Below are positions 8,320 through 16,501 of a stretch of 64,000 nucleotides of DNA, piece by piece. Origin of the DNA: Chloroflexota bacterium (GTDB lineage Bacteria; Chloroflexota; UBA11872; VXOZ01); assembly GCA_958295775.1 (NCBI GenBank), contig CATQHC010000009.1, positions 124,001 to 188,000 on the forward strand. The letters run 5' to 3'. How positions within the stretch are numbered: position 1 is the stretch's first letter; the number at the start of each line of letters is the position of its first letter. Under the pieces are notes generated by a model. It ran no database searches, had not been told where the DNA came from, and was given only the letters and a program-made list of their open reading frames with translations. The position numbers and the translations under genes were made by a program.

Positions 8320-8799
8320 GTGGAAAGCACTCGCCTATCCGACATGGGCAAGCTGGCGCTCGCCCTCTCACGCAATGAAGCGCGCTTCTTTGAACGGGAG
8401 CAGGTGCTGCCGGAGCACATACTGCTCGCACTTGTTGGCATCCGCCAGTGCGGCGCTTTCCACCTGCTTCTGGATTATGGACTTAACCTGCACCTGGTTG
8501 TTCGAGAGATCGTTGCTGCCAGCGGGTTTGGCCCACGTCGAAAGAGCTCTACCAATCCATCGCTCTCTGCTGCAAGCATACACGTAATTGAAATTGCCGA
8601 AGCAGATGCACGAGCACTCTCCGCCAAGCAGGTAGGTACTGAGCACCTACTCCTCGGCCTGCTTGGGGACAGGAGTTTGGCGTCCGAAGTGCTTGCGAAT
8701 CGCTTCGGCGTGCAGTTAAGAGAAGTGCGCCGCATGGTCAAAGATCGGATCCGTGAGAACACGATAGACGGCCCGCAGAACGGCTCGTATCCAAGCTGA
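8320..8799 (+). CDS. Free-standing Clp N-terminal (Clp-R) domain protein
   Basis: A 159-residue protein that is only a double Clp repeat domain, without any AAA module. It aligns along its whole length with the first 150 residues of the ClpC encoded next door: GKLALALSRNEARFFERE / GKQAITLARNEALFFQHE, QVLPEHILLALVGI / QIRPEHILLALVAL, VVREIVAAS / IVREIVAAI, GTEHLLLGLL in both. The GTG start at 8320 puts its first residues in register with ClpC residue 1. Clp N-domains bind adaptors and substrates (MecA, McsB and phospho-arginine in Bacillus), so a detached one could act as an adaptor, decoy or regulator of ClpC. It probably arose by tandem duplication and truncation. The gene ends 95 nt before clpC, which has its own promoter. 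Confidence 0.82.
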   Translation: MESTRLSDMGKLALALSRNEARFFEREQVLPEHILLALVGIRQCGAFHLLLDYGLNLHLVVREIVAASGFGPRRKSSTNPSLSAASIHVIEIAEADARALSAKQVGTEHLLLGLLGDRSLASEVLANRFGVQLREVRRMVKDRIRENTIDGPQNGSYPS

Positions 8800-8838
8800 T
8801 TTGCGTGGTGCGCCGCCAGCGTGGCACTGTAAGCCGCA

Positions 8839-8847
8839 TGGTATAAT
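8839..8847 (+). promoter_or_regulatory. Extended -10 promoter for clpC
   Basis: TGGTATAAT: a perfect TATAAT (8842-8847) with the TGn extension, 47 nt before the clpC GTG. No good -35 is seen at 16-18 nt, which extended -10 promoters tolerate. It lets clpC be expressed separately from the upstream Clp-N gene. Confidence 0.5.
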
Positions 8848-8894
8848 GCCACCAGAGCAAGACACGGATTCTTCCTTCCTGGAGATGCGGCCCC

Positions 8895-11348
8895 GTGGCG
8901 GATATTGTCGACCGTCTCACCGACAAGGGCAAGCAGGCCATTACCCTTGCGCGCAACGAGGCGCTGTTCTTTCAGCACGAGCAAATCCGGCCGGAGCACA
9001 TTCTCCTTGCCCTCGTCGCGTTGCCTGAATGCCTGGCAGCACGTCTCCTGCGCGAGCTTGGTCTTGATCTTCACGTAATTGTGCGTGAAATTGTCGCTGC
9101 TATTGACTTTGGCCAAAACCGCGAATCATTTGCCAGCCCCCGCCTTTCGGCAGGCGGTTTGCGGGTGTTGGAACTTGCCGATGAAGAGTCTCGCGAACTT
9201 TCGACAGAGTACATTGGCACCGAGCACCTGCTGCTCGGCCTCCTCCGCGAAGAAGAGGGGCTTGCCTCCCACGTGCTCACCAATCGGCTCGGCGTGCAGA
9301 CAGACGTGATGCGCCGCATGGCCAATCGCTGGTCGCGGAAGAGCCCGGAAGTGGGCCGACAGCGCACACATGAGCGTTCGCGGCGGCAAGAAAAATCTTC
9401 TCTCTTGGAGCAGTTTGGCCGCGACCTCACCAAGCTGGCGCGGGAAGAAGAGCTGGACCCCGTAATAGGACGTGAGAAGGAAGTCGAGCGGATGTGCGAG
9501 GTCCTCTTGCGCCGCCGTAAGAACAACCCGGTGCTCGTGGGTCCCGCCGGTGTCGGCAAGACCGCCGTTGTTGAAGGCTTGGCAGAGCGCATTGTATCCA
9601 AGGAAGCCGCGTCTGTAATGCACGACTTGCAGGTCGTGCAACTCGACCTCGCCGGCATGATCGCGGGCACCAAGTTCCGCGGCGAGTTTGAGGAGAGAAT
9701 CAAGCGGCTTCTCGAAGAAGTAAAGGGGACCGACAATCTAATCCTCTTTGTCGATGAAGTCCACATGATCCTCGGCGCGGGCGCCGCCGCCGGCGCGATG
9801 GACGCGGCCAATATGCTCAAGCCCCCGCTTGCGCGCGGCGAACTGCGTATGATCGGCGCAACGACTTGGGATGAGTACCGCCGCTATATTGAGCGAGACG
9901 GTACTCTCGTGCGCCGCTTTCAACCAATCCCCGTAGAAGAGCCCGCTTTTGAAGAAACCGTTGCCATCTTGGCGGGAATACGGAATGTTTACGAAACATA
10001 TCACGGCGTGACCATCACGGATGAAGCGCTGGTGAGTTCAGTGCGACTTGCCCAACGCTACTTACCCGGCCGGTTCTTCCCAGATAAGTCGATCGACCTG
10101 ATAGACGAAGCCGCTGCGCGCACAAAGGTGTCGCGCCTCACGGCGCCGGCCGAAATGCGCAAGCTCAAGCATAGGTTGGAATTGCTTCAGAAGGAGGCAA
10201 AGGAGGCCCGGGAAGAAGGCAACTATGACTGGATCACCCGCGTTAACAGTGAGATAGAAGACATTCACATGCAGTTGCGCGAGCTGGAAACCGGTTGGCG
10301 TCAGCGGCTCGCGGAGCAGGATGCTGAAATCGCAGAAAAAGACATAGCGGCCGTTATCGCGCAATGGACTGGCATTCCCAGCAGCACGGTCGACACCAAC
10401 GAAGCCCAGCGACTGCTCAAGATGGAATCTGAGGTTGCCCGGCGCATCGTCGGCCAGCCGGAACCCGCCCGCGAAGTTGCCCAGGCCCTGCGCCGCGCGC
10501 TCGCCGGCGTCAAGGACCCCTTGCGCCCCATCGGCTCTTTCTTCTTCATTGGCAGCCCGGGCGTAGGCAAGACCGAGCTTGCAAAGGCCATAGCGGAATT
10601 CATGCTGGGTGACGAGCAACAGATGGTCCGCATTGATATGTCTGAGTACGATGAGTACCACACGGTTTCGCGCCTGATCGGCTCGCCGCCCGGCTTTGTA
10701 GGTTACGATGAAGCGGGCCAGCTCACGGAGGCAGTGCGACGTCGTGCCTATGCGGTCATCCTGCTTGATGACATTGACAAGGCCCATCCTGCTGTCCTCG
10801 ATTCCCTCTTGCAGATTCTCGACCACGGCCAGCTCACGGACGGACAAGGGCGCGTAGTGAGTTTTCGCAATACCATTTTGATTTTCACTTGCAACTTCTT
10901 CGAGGATGATCCTAATCGGGCTGGCATCGGCTTCACGGCCGAGAATGAGGTTGTTGACTATGCGCGCATCAAGAGAGCCGCGCTGAAGGCGTTGGAACGC
11001 AATCTGCGACCTGAGTTTCTCAACCGGGTGGACACCGTTTGCGCATTTCGTCCCCTGAACGAGGAGGACATTCACAATATTGCTAAACTCCTCGTCGAAG
11101 AATGTGTGTCGCATCTGGCCAGTGAGGGTGTAACCGTAGCAGTTGACGCTGCCGTGATCGACCATTTGGCAAAGCGCTGCGGCGGCGCGCAGGGCGCGCG
11201 GCCTCTGCGCCGGCTAATCACCACACTGCTCGAAGACCCGCTCACGGACCTCCGCCTTAAGGACAGGCCCCAGTCGCACTGGCTCATCACCCTCAATGCG
11301 GCCGGAGACTCGGTTGAAATTCAGCCGGCTGAGGTACCGATCGGCTGA
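8895..11348 (+). CDS. clpC: ATP-dependent Clp protease ATPase subunit ClpC
   Basis: Hexameric unfoldase that feeds proteins to ClpP, 817 residues. Order: Clp-R domain (1-145), AAA-1 with Walker A GPAGVGKT (about 216) and Walker B LILFVDEVH, a coiled middle region (about 425-475), and AAA-2 with Walker A GSPGVGKT (about 553). An IGF tripeptide in RAGIGFTAENE (about 678) matches the ClpP-docking loop, so it probably partners ClpP, which is not in the window. The second Walker B reads VILLDDIDKAHP: the usual catalytic Glu is Asp. This conservative change is expected to slow or alter hydrolysis in the second ring. Start GTG at 8895 is set by GGAG at 8881. The comF gene follows after 3 nt. Confidence 0.93.
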   Translation: MADIVDRLTDKGKQAITLARNEALFFQHEQIRPEHILLALVALPECLAARLLRELGLDLHVIVREIVAAIDFGQNRESFASPRLSAGGLRVLELADEESRELSTEYIGTEHLLLGLLREEEGLASHVLTNRLGVQTDVMRRMANRWSRKSPEVGRQRTHERSRRQEKSSLLEQFGRDLTKLAREEELDPVIGREKEVERMCEVLLRRRKNNPVLVGPAGVGKTAVVEGLAERIVSKEAASVMHDLQVVQLDLAGMIAGTKFRGEFEERIKRLLEEVKGTDNLILFVDEVHMILGAGAAAGAMDAANMLKPPLARGELRMIGATTWDEYRRYIERDGTLVRRFQPIPVEEPAFEETVAILAGIRNVYETYHGVTITDEALVSSVRLAQRYLPGRFFPDKSIDLIDEAAARTKVSRLTAPAEMRKLKHRLELLQKEAKEAREEGNYDWITRVNSEIEDIHMQLRELETGWRQRLAEQDAEIAEKDIAAVIAQWTGIPSSTVDTNEAQRLLKMESEVARRIVGQPEPAREVAQALRRALAGVKDPLRPIGSFFFIGSPGVGKTELAKAIAEFMLGDEQQMVRIDMSEYDEYHTVSRLIGSPPGFVGYDEAGQLTEAVRRRAYAVILLDDIDKAHPAVLDSLLQILDHGQLTDGQGRVVSFRNTILIFTCNFFEDDPNRAGIGFTAENEVVDYARIKRAALKALERNLRPEFLNRVDTVCAFRPLNEEDIHNIAKLLVEECVSHLASEGVTVAVDAAVIDHLAKRCGGAQGARPLRRLITTLLEDPLTDLRLKDRPQSHWLITLNAAGDSVEIQPAEVPIG

Positions 11349-11351
11349 CCT

Positions 11352-12047
11352 GTGCAGAGACTGCTGCATCATGTGCTCGATCTCGTGCTCCCGCAGCGCT
11401 GTGTAAGCTGCCGTGCGCTTGGCGAAAACCTCTGCGGTTCGTGCATCAATGGGTTTACTATCCTACCGAGCCTGCATTGTCCACTCTGTAACGCCGTTAT
11501 AGCCAAGCCATCCACCCTTTGCCGCCAGTGCCGCAGAAAGCACCCAAAGCTCCGCGGCATCGTGGTGGTTGGATCTTATGCCGGCCCGCTCCGCAAAGCG
11601 GTCCACGGTTTCAAGTATCAGAGCCGCACCAGCTTGTCCCACAATCTAGGACAGTTGCTAAGCGCGAGCATCATTGAAGCAGGAGTGCCACCCAGCGCCG
11701 CCATCGTACCGGTTCCGCTTCACCGCAAGCGAGAAGCCGCCCGCGGCTTCAATCAAGCCACGTTGCTGGCGCAGGAAGTCAGCGAAACATTGCGTGTGCC
11801 GGTTTTGAAGGACGGCATTGCGCGCGTAGTGGACACACCACCTCAAGTAGGACTTTCGCGCAGCCAACGTCTGCGCAATGTTGCCGGGGCGTTCTCAGCC
11901 CGTCCCGGCGCATATTGTCGTGGGGGTGTACTGCTCGTTGACGACGTGGCTACGACCGGCGCGACCTTGGTTACGTGCGCCCGCCAGATCACGCAAGAGG
12001 GCGGCGCTCCCTGGGTCTGGGGAGCGGTGTTGGCACGCGGGGGCTAG
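11352..12047 (+). CDS. comF: ComF-family phosphoribosyltransferase-like protein
   Basis: A 231-residue protein with the two ComF parts: an N-terminal zinc-binding region with CxxC pairs (CVSC, CGSC, CPLC, CRQC) and a type-I phosphoribosyltransferase domain with the PRPP-loop LLVDDVATTGATL near residue 195. In naturally competent bacteria ComF is needed for taking up or processing transforming DNA; in many others the role is uncertain. The GTG start lies 3 nt after the clpC stop with no clear ribosome site, suggesting translational coupling. The short gap 12048-12188 that follows separates it from the convergent glpX gene and shows no evident terminator. Confidence 0.85.
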   Translation: MQRLLHHVLDLVLPQRCVSCRALGENLCGSCINGFTILPSLHCPLCNAVIAKPSTLCRQCRRKHPKLRGIVVVGSYAGPLRKAVHGFKYQSRTSLSHNLGQLLSASIIEAGVPPSAAIVPVPLHRKREAARGFNQATLLAQEVSETLRVPVLKDGIARVVDTPPQVGLSRSQRLRNVAGAFSARPGAYCRGGVLLVDDVATTGATLVTCARQITQEGGAPWVWGAVLARGG

Positions 12048-12188
12048 CCTGGTTTGTGTCTCTTCTGCAAGTAGACCCACGCGTGTCCATGGAACAGGAG
12101 CATCAGCAGCTTCAATAGACTGGATGATCGACGAACCGCGCCGGGGCCGGCCACGCCGGCGGAGCGAACCCCAGTTTCGGCGCCGAGG

Positions 12189-13217
12189 TTAGATGCGGAT
12201 TCGTCCAACCTGTTGGCTATCGAAGATGTGCGTGCTATCCACAAACCGCACGAGCAGACGCTGACCGGTCATTACGAGCGTGTGGGTGCGGACGCCGCCG
12301 CCAAAGAAGCGCACGCCGCGCAGCATGTCGCCATCGGTTACCGCGGTGGCAACGAATACGATTTGCTCGCCGCTCGCCAACTCTTCGATGTTGAATACCC
12401 GGTCCGGGTCTGCAATGCCCATGGACCGCACCCGCTCGCGCTCCTCGTCGTTGCGGTACCAAAAGCGGCCGACCATGCCGCCGCCGAGACAGCGCAGCGC
12501 CGCCGCGGCCAGGACCCCTTCCGGCGCGCCGCCAATGCCCATGACCGCATGCACGCCGGTACCGGAGATGGCGCAGGCCACTGCCGCCGTCACGTCGCCG
12601 TCGGCAATGAGACGAATCCGCGCCCCGGCGCCCCGGACCTCTTCAATAAGCTCTTTGTGCCGGTCGCGATCAAGAATGACTACGGTAAGATCTTGCACGC
12701 GGCGTTGCAGGGCCTCGGCGATAATTTGAAGATTAGCAAGCACCGGGAAGTCCAGGTTTACTTTACCCGCCGCCGGGGGACCCACAATGAGCTTCTCCAT
12801 ATAGATATCCGGCGCGTGCAGCAGGCCTCCGCGCTCGCTCGCGGCGATTACGGCAATGGCATTGTTGAGCCCTCTGGCGACGAGATTGGTGCCCTCCAGG
12901 GGGTCTACGGCGATATCCACGGCCGGTCCGCCATTGCTGCCCAATTGTTCGCCAATGTAGAGCATGGGCGCTTCGTCCCGTTCTCCCTCGCCAATGACGA
13001 CCGTGCCGTCCATCACGATTTCTTGGAGAGCGGCCCGCATGGCTTTGACCGCGGCGTCGTCAGAGCCATCGGAACTTCCCTGACCCATAGTGCGCGCCGC
13101 GGCAATGGCGCCTTCTTCAGTGACACGCACAAACTCAAGGGCCAGGTGCGCCTCGATACTGGTCAAAGGAAACGACGACGATGCATCTGCGACCTCAGTT
13201 GCGCCCTTGTTTGCCAT
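12189..13217 (-). CDS. glpX: Class II fructose-1,6-bisphosphatase
   Basis: Gluconeogenic enzyme hydrolysing fructose-1,6-bisphosphate to fructose-6-phosphate, 342 residues. Family marks: VVIGEGERDEAPML near the N-terminus, AVDPLEGTNLVARG (metal/phosphate site), GDVTAAVA and GIGGAPEGVLAAAALRCLGGGM. The ATG at 13217 (MANKGATEV) is preferred because AGGCAGGGA precedes it; the frame extends 33 codons upstream with no family similarity. It is the last gene after the MoxR/vWA operon on this strand, separated from the pseudo-receiver by about 150 nt, so it may have its own promoter. Confidence 0.92.
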   Translation of the reverse strand: MANKGATEVADASSSFPLTSIEAHLALEFVRVTEEGAIAAARTMGQGSSDGSDDAAVKAMRAALQEIVMDGTVVIGEGERDEAPMLYIGEQLGSNGGPAVDIAVDPLEGTNLVARGLNNAIAVIAASERGGLLHAPDIYMEKLIVGPPAAGKVNLDFPVLANLQIIAEALQRRVQDLTVVILDRDRHKELIEEVRGAGARIRLIADGDVTAAVACAISGTGVHAVMGIGGAPEGVLAAAALRCLGGGMVGRFWYRNDEERERVRSMGIADPDRVFNIEELASGEQIVFVATAVTDGDMLRGVRFFGGGVRTHTLVMTGQRLLVRFVDSTHIFDSQQVGRIRI

Positions 13218-13365
13218 GGTTTCCCTGCCTTTCATCTGTCTGATCGATCTGGCTACATTTACCGCTTCATCCGAATCCATCCCAACGCCAATATCCCCAG
13301 TCTCCAAGACCCTCACACGAGCTCGAGATGTTGAGCCAGCGAGTCTGAGCTACCGGCGGCCCCGC

Positions 13366-13764
13366 TCACTGAGGCATTGCAAGCAAGTCCAGTACGGTCG
13401 AGCCAACATCCTCAACTGTCACTGGCAGCCTCAGAATGCGGTCCACGCCGATCCAGTCCGAACGTGTGCGGGTCCGTCGTTCCACGAGCAACACAATCGT
13501 GAGCGGCATCTGCGCCGCAGCCCTTAAGCGCTCGCACTCTTCGTATACGTGGGGAAAGATGAAGGCTTCATCGAGAACTAACACACTCCCCTTTGGCGAC
13601 ACGCTACCGTCCTCACGCACGAGAAGTCTAGTCAGGTCGTCTACGTCGTGCGGAACGTGCACATCCAGTCCCCGCGACCGCAGCGCAGCAACCAACTTCC
13701 CGCGCAAGTGCGGATTGGCAAGCGCGACAAGCAATCCTAGACCATTTGGCGCATTTCGACCCAT
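13366..13764 (-). CDS. Degenerate receiver-like domain protein
   Basis: A 132-residue protein with the alternating strand-helix plan of a CheY receiver: LLVALANPHLRGKLVAALRSRG, then VLVLDEAF (Asp65 in the phospho-acceptor place), PLTIVLLVER and DRILRLPVTVEDV. The acidic pair after strand 1 is replaced by NP and the conserved Lys of the K-P motif is Arg-Leu-Pro, so ordinary phosphotransfer is unlikely: a pseudo-receiver, or a fold look-alike. The ATG is 2 nt past the stop codon of the upstream vWA gene (stop 13767-13769), so it is the terminal gene of that operon. Its role may be to bind one of the complex members; this is inference. Fold assignment is by eye only. Confidence 0.6.
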   Translation of the reverse strand: MGRNAPNGLGLLVALANPHLRGKLVAALRSRGLDVHVPHDVDDLTRLLVREDGSVSPKGSVLVLDEAFIFPHVYEECERLRAAAQMPLTIVLLVERRTRTRSDWIGVDRILRLPVTVEDVGSTVLDLLAMPQ

Positions 13765-13766
13765 AG

Positions 13767-16499
13767 TTAGGAACGCTTAGGCACGCGCTGCCACCAGGAG
13801 TGCAGCCCCGCGAACCAACGCATGCGCGACAATTGCCGCAGTTGCTGTTGCAGCTCGCGCTGCAAGGGAGCGCCTATGCGCGGCAAGCGCAACGACCGCA
13901 CAATTGATCCAAATAACCCAAGCTCGTACCAGGTAAACCGCAGGCGGCGCACACCGATGTCGGCAACGAATAGGATTAACGCAATGACCACAAGTGGCTG
14001 CCAGAAGGGCCGGTTATATCCTTCCGGCGGCGGCAGGTCATGTCGAAATGCCTCCGCGGCGTTTGTCAGTACTTTCCCGCCGGTGACCGTGGCAAGACGC
14101 CGCAAGAGCCGATAGTCAGTCTCAAAGCTCAAGAACTCGGCTGCAACCGGCACAACGGCGCCCGTAATCTGCTCCACCACCGGCGTATCGCCATCGTACT
14201 GAGTAATGCGCAGCGCGTACACACCGGCTTTATCCACATTTAGTGTGCCTGCGTAGCGCCCCGGCGCCGTCTGCGGCAAGTTGAGCGAGAAGGCGCGTTG
14301 TTCCGGGCCTGCCACCTCTACTTGCGTGTTGAGCAAGTTGCGGATGTTGCCTTGCTCATCCACCGAATCCACCGCCACCGTTACCTCGCTGCCGTCTACA
14401 CGCACTTGAGTCGCCAGTTGCGGATTGAGCGGACTCGGCATTGTCCACCGCACCATTTGTGCCCAGAATTGTTGGTTTTGAGGCCATTCACTCCAGTCTG
14501 CCGCCCAGTCTTGGCCGGCATCGCTCGTCCACGCCACCGCCCGGCCCAGACCGTACTGCCATTGCGCCAAAATCACTTCACTTGTGTCAGAAAGCAGTGG
14601 TGTCTCCGCGGCCGGTTTTGCCTCTGTGCGCACGAAAGCGGAGAGATTAGGCAAGGAATCAGGCAAGATTGCGCGCAAAATCGGGCTGGCCGTCACCACG
14701 CGGGGCTGAAAGAGCCGGCTCATGACCAGAGAGCGGCTCGCACGCTGACTCTCTTTCGTCACGACCTGAGGGATATTCTCCGGCACGTCGGCATAGTAGT
14801 ACCTGCCGTCACCCAGCCGCACCAGCCGCTGCAACAGAATCTGATCGGCGTCCGCCCCAATCGCCACCGCCGAAAGCGTAATGTGGTCACGGCGCATGCG
14901 GGTCATCAAAACGTCCCATAGGCCGGGCGCGGAAGTTGATTGCCCGTCAGTGACGAGGATAATGTGCTTCACCTGGGCGGGTGTACGGCGGAGCGTATCG
15001 TACGCAAGCTGCAGGGCGTTGTAAATGTCAGTGCCGCCGCCGGCCTGGATGGTAGCAACCCGCCGCACAACATTTTGCGCGTCTTCGGCGTCATTCACCG
15101 GCGCGGGCCGCACCACCCACTGTGGCGAGTACTCGAATGCCAACACGCCCAGCACGTCGCCGCTTTCAAGGATTTCAACTGCCTGTGCCGCCGCTTCACG
15201 TGCCATGGCAATCTTGGAGACCGGCGTGCCCTCGTTCATGCTGCCTGACTTATCGATGAGGAGCGCCAGCGCGAGAGTCGGCAATTCCTCATGGTCCGGC
15301 GGCTGCGAGATGACGGGGAGCGCATGTTCCAAGGGCGTGCCGCCGTAATCGCCCATGCCGAATGACGCAGCGCCACCGAGCGCGACGAGCCCGCCGCCAA
15401 AGCTCTGCACGAAGTCCCGAAGCGCCTGCATTTGCTGTTCAGTAAGCTGGGAGGCAGGGACGTTTACGAGCACCACGCTGGACACGCCATCGAGATCTTC
15501 CGGGCGGGTAGGGAGCTGGGCCGGCGTGACGTTTTGCGCCTGAATTCCGGCCGCTTGGAGGGCCTGGGTAAGAATGATCGCGTCACCAATAATGTTTTCT
15601 ACCACCAGTACGAGACCCTTGGGCCCCACCTGCGAAAAGCCATACGCGTCGTTGTTCTGCGGGCGTTGATCGTCCGGCGCAACCACCTGCGCGCGGAAGG
15701 AGTAGAACCCTTCTTCTATGCCAGGCTGTTGAATTGTAAAGTAGTTCTGGCCGTACTCCAGCCTCACCGGTCCCTCGCTCACGAGCGTTTCATTCATGAA
15801 GAGCCGCAGCACCGCCTCGCCCTGCGTCGTGGCGGCCACGGTGACCCGGACTTCAAAATTCTCATCTTCTCGCAACGCGCTCGGCGGTGAAACCTCGGTA
15901 ACGGCAGCGTCGATCCCCGGTTCCGCGAGGAGAGGCACCACATCCACTTGAACGCCTTGCGCCGCGATGACTTCCGCAGCGCGCATGACGTCGCCCGCGG
16001 TTTGGTTGCCGTCAGAGAGCAAGACTATTCGCTTCGGCGCGTCGGGCGGGAACAGAGACGCGGCCATCTGCAACGCATCTGCAATGTTCGTACGTTCTTC
16101 GACAATGGCTGCGGATTCGCTTTCACCGATGTCACCGCGGCTAAACGGCCGATCTATGCGCGTGCCGTCGCCAAAGGTCAAGAGCGCCACGCTATCATCG
16201 GGAGCGCGCTGTGCGGCTGCCCTTATAATCCATTCCCGGGCCGCGGCCTGCGTCCTGGGCAGGACACTGGCAGAGGTGTCCAGCAAGAAAATCGTGTTGA
16301 CCGGTCCGCCTGACAACGGCAAGCGTAGTCCCGCCAATGCCAGAACCAACAGGGCGATCGCTATCAGCCGCAAGGTCGTCGCCAAGACGAGAGTGCGCCG
16401 CGAAAGCTGCATCACGCCATGCCTGGCAACGAAGATGACTACGATCCACGCCAGCGGGATCAAGATGAGCAGCCACGGCTGTGAGAAGTATGCAAGCAT
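13767..16499 (-). CDS. Membrane protein with two von Willebrand A domains and a glutamine-amidotransferase-like domain
   Basis: A 910-residue protein. Two N-terminal membrane segments (about 5-25 and 40-60) are followed by a first vWA domain with MIDAS start LLDTSAS (Asp74), a beta-sandwich, a class-I-amidotransferase-like segment (about 300-390, LRDFVQSFGGGLVALGG), and a second vWA with LLIDKSGSMNEG (about 415). After another beta domain comes a C-terminal membrane segment (PLVVIALILFVADIG). This layout is known from uncharacterised bacterial membrane proteins encoded next to MoxR and DUF58. The ATG at 16499 lies 2 nt after the upstream gene's stop; translation is likely coupled. vWA domains bind partners through a divalent cation; what they bind here is unknown. 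Confidence 0.85.
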   Translation of the reverse strand: MLAYFSQPWLLILIPLAWIVVIFVARHGVMQLSRRTLVLATTLRLIAIALLVLALAGLRLPLSGGPVNTIFLLDTSASVLPRTQAAAREWIIRAAAQRAPDDSVALLTFGDGTRIDRPFSRGDIGESESAAIVEERTNIADALQMAASLFPPDAPKRIVLLSDGNQTAGDVMRAAEVIAAQGVQVDVVPLLAEPGIDAAVTEVSPPSALREDENFEVRVTVAATTQGEAVLRLFMNETLVSEGPVRLEYGQNYFTIQQPGIEEGFYSFRAQVVAPDDQRPQNNDAYGFSQVGPKGLVLVVENIIGDAIILTQALQAAGIQAQNVTPAQLPTRPEDLDGVSSVVLVNVPASQLTEQQMQALRDFVQSFGGGLVALGGAASFGMGDYGGTPLEHALPVISQPPDHEELPTLALALLIDKSGSMNEGTPVSKIAMAREAAAQAVEILESGDVLGVLAFEYSPQWVVRPAPVNDAEDAQNVVRRVATIQAGGGTDIYNALQLAYDTLRRTPAQVKHIILVTDGQSTSAPGLWDVLMTRMRRDHITLSAVAIGADADQILLQRLVRLGDGRYYYADVPENIPQVVTKESQRASRSLVMSRLFQPRVVTASPILRAILPDSLPNLSAFVRTEAKPAAETPLLSDTSEVILAQWQYGLGRAVAWTSDAGQDWAADWSEWPQNQQFWAQMVRWTMPSPLNPQLATQVRVDGSEVTVAVDSVDEQGNIRNLLNTQVEVAGPEQRAFSLNLPQTAPGRYAGTLNVDKAGVYALRITQYDGDTPVVEQITGAVVPVAAEFLSFETDYRLLRRLATVTGGKVLTNAAEAFRHDLPPPEGYNRPFWQPLVVIALILFVADIGVRRLRFTWYELGLFGSIVRSLRLPRIGAPLQRELQQQLRQLSRMRWFAGLHSWWQRVPKRS

Positions 16500-16501
16500 T
16501 G

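Noticed and set aside
10062-11165. Minus-strand 367-codon frame opposite clpC
   Set aside because: Antisense to both AAA-2 motifs of ClpC.
8320-11348. Clp-N gene and clpC as one frameshifted gene
   Set aside because: Each has its own complete N-domain, start and stop; the similarity is paralogous, not continuous.
12213-13334. Plus-strand 373-codon frame opposite glpX
   Set aside because: Exactly antisense to a clear glpX; the residues have no family character and the long frame follows from GC-rich codon bias.
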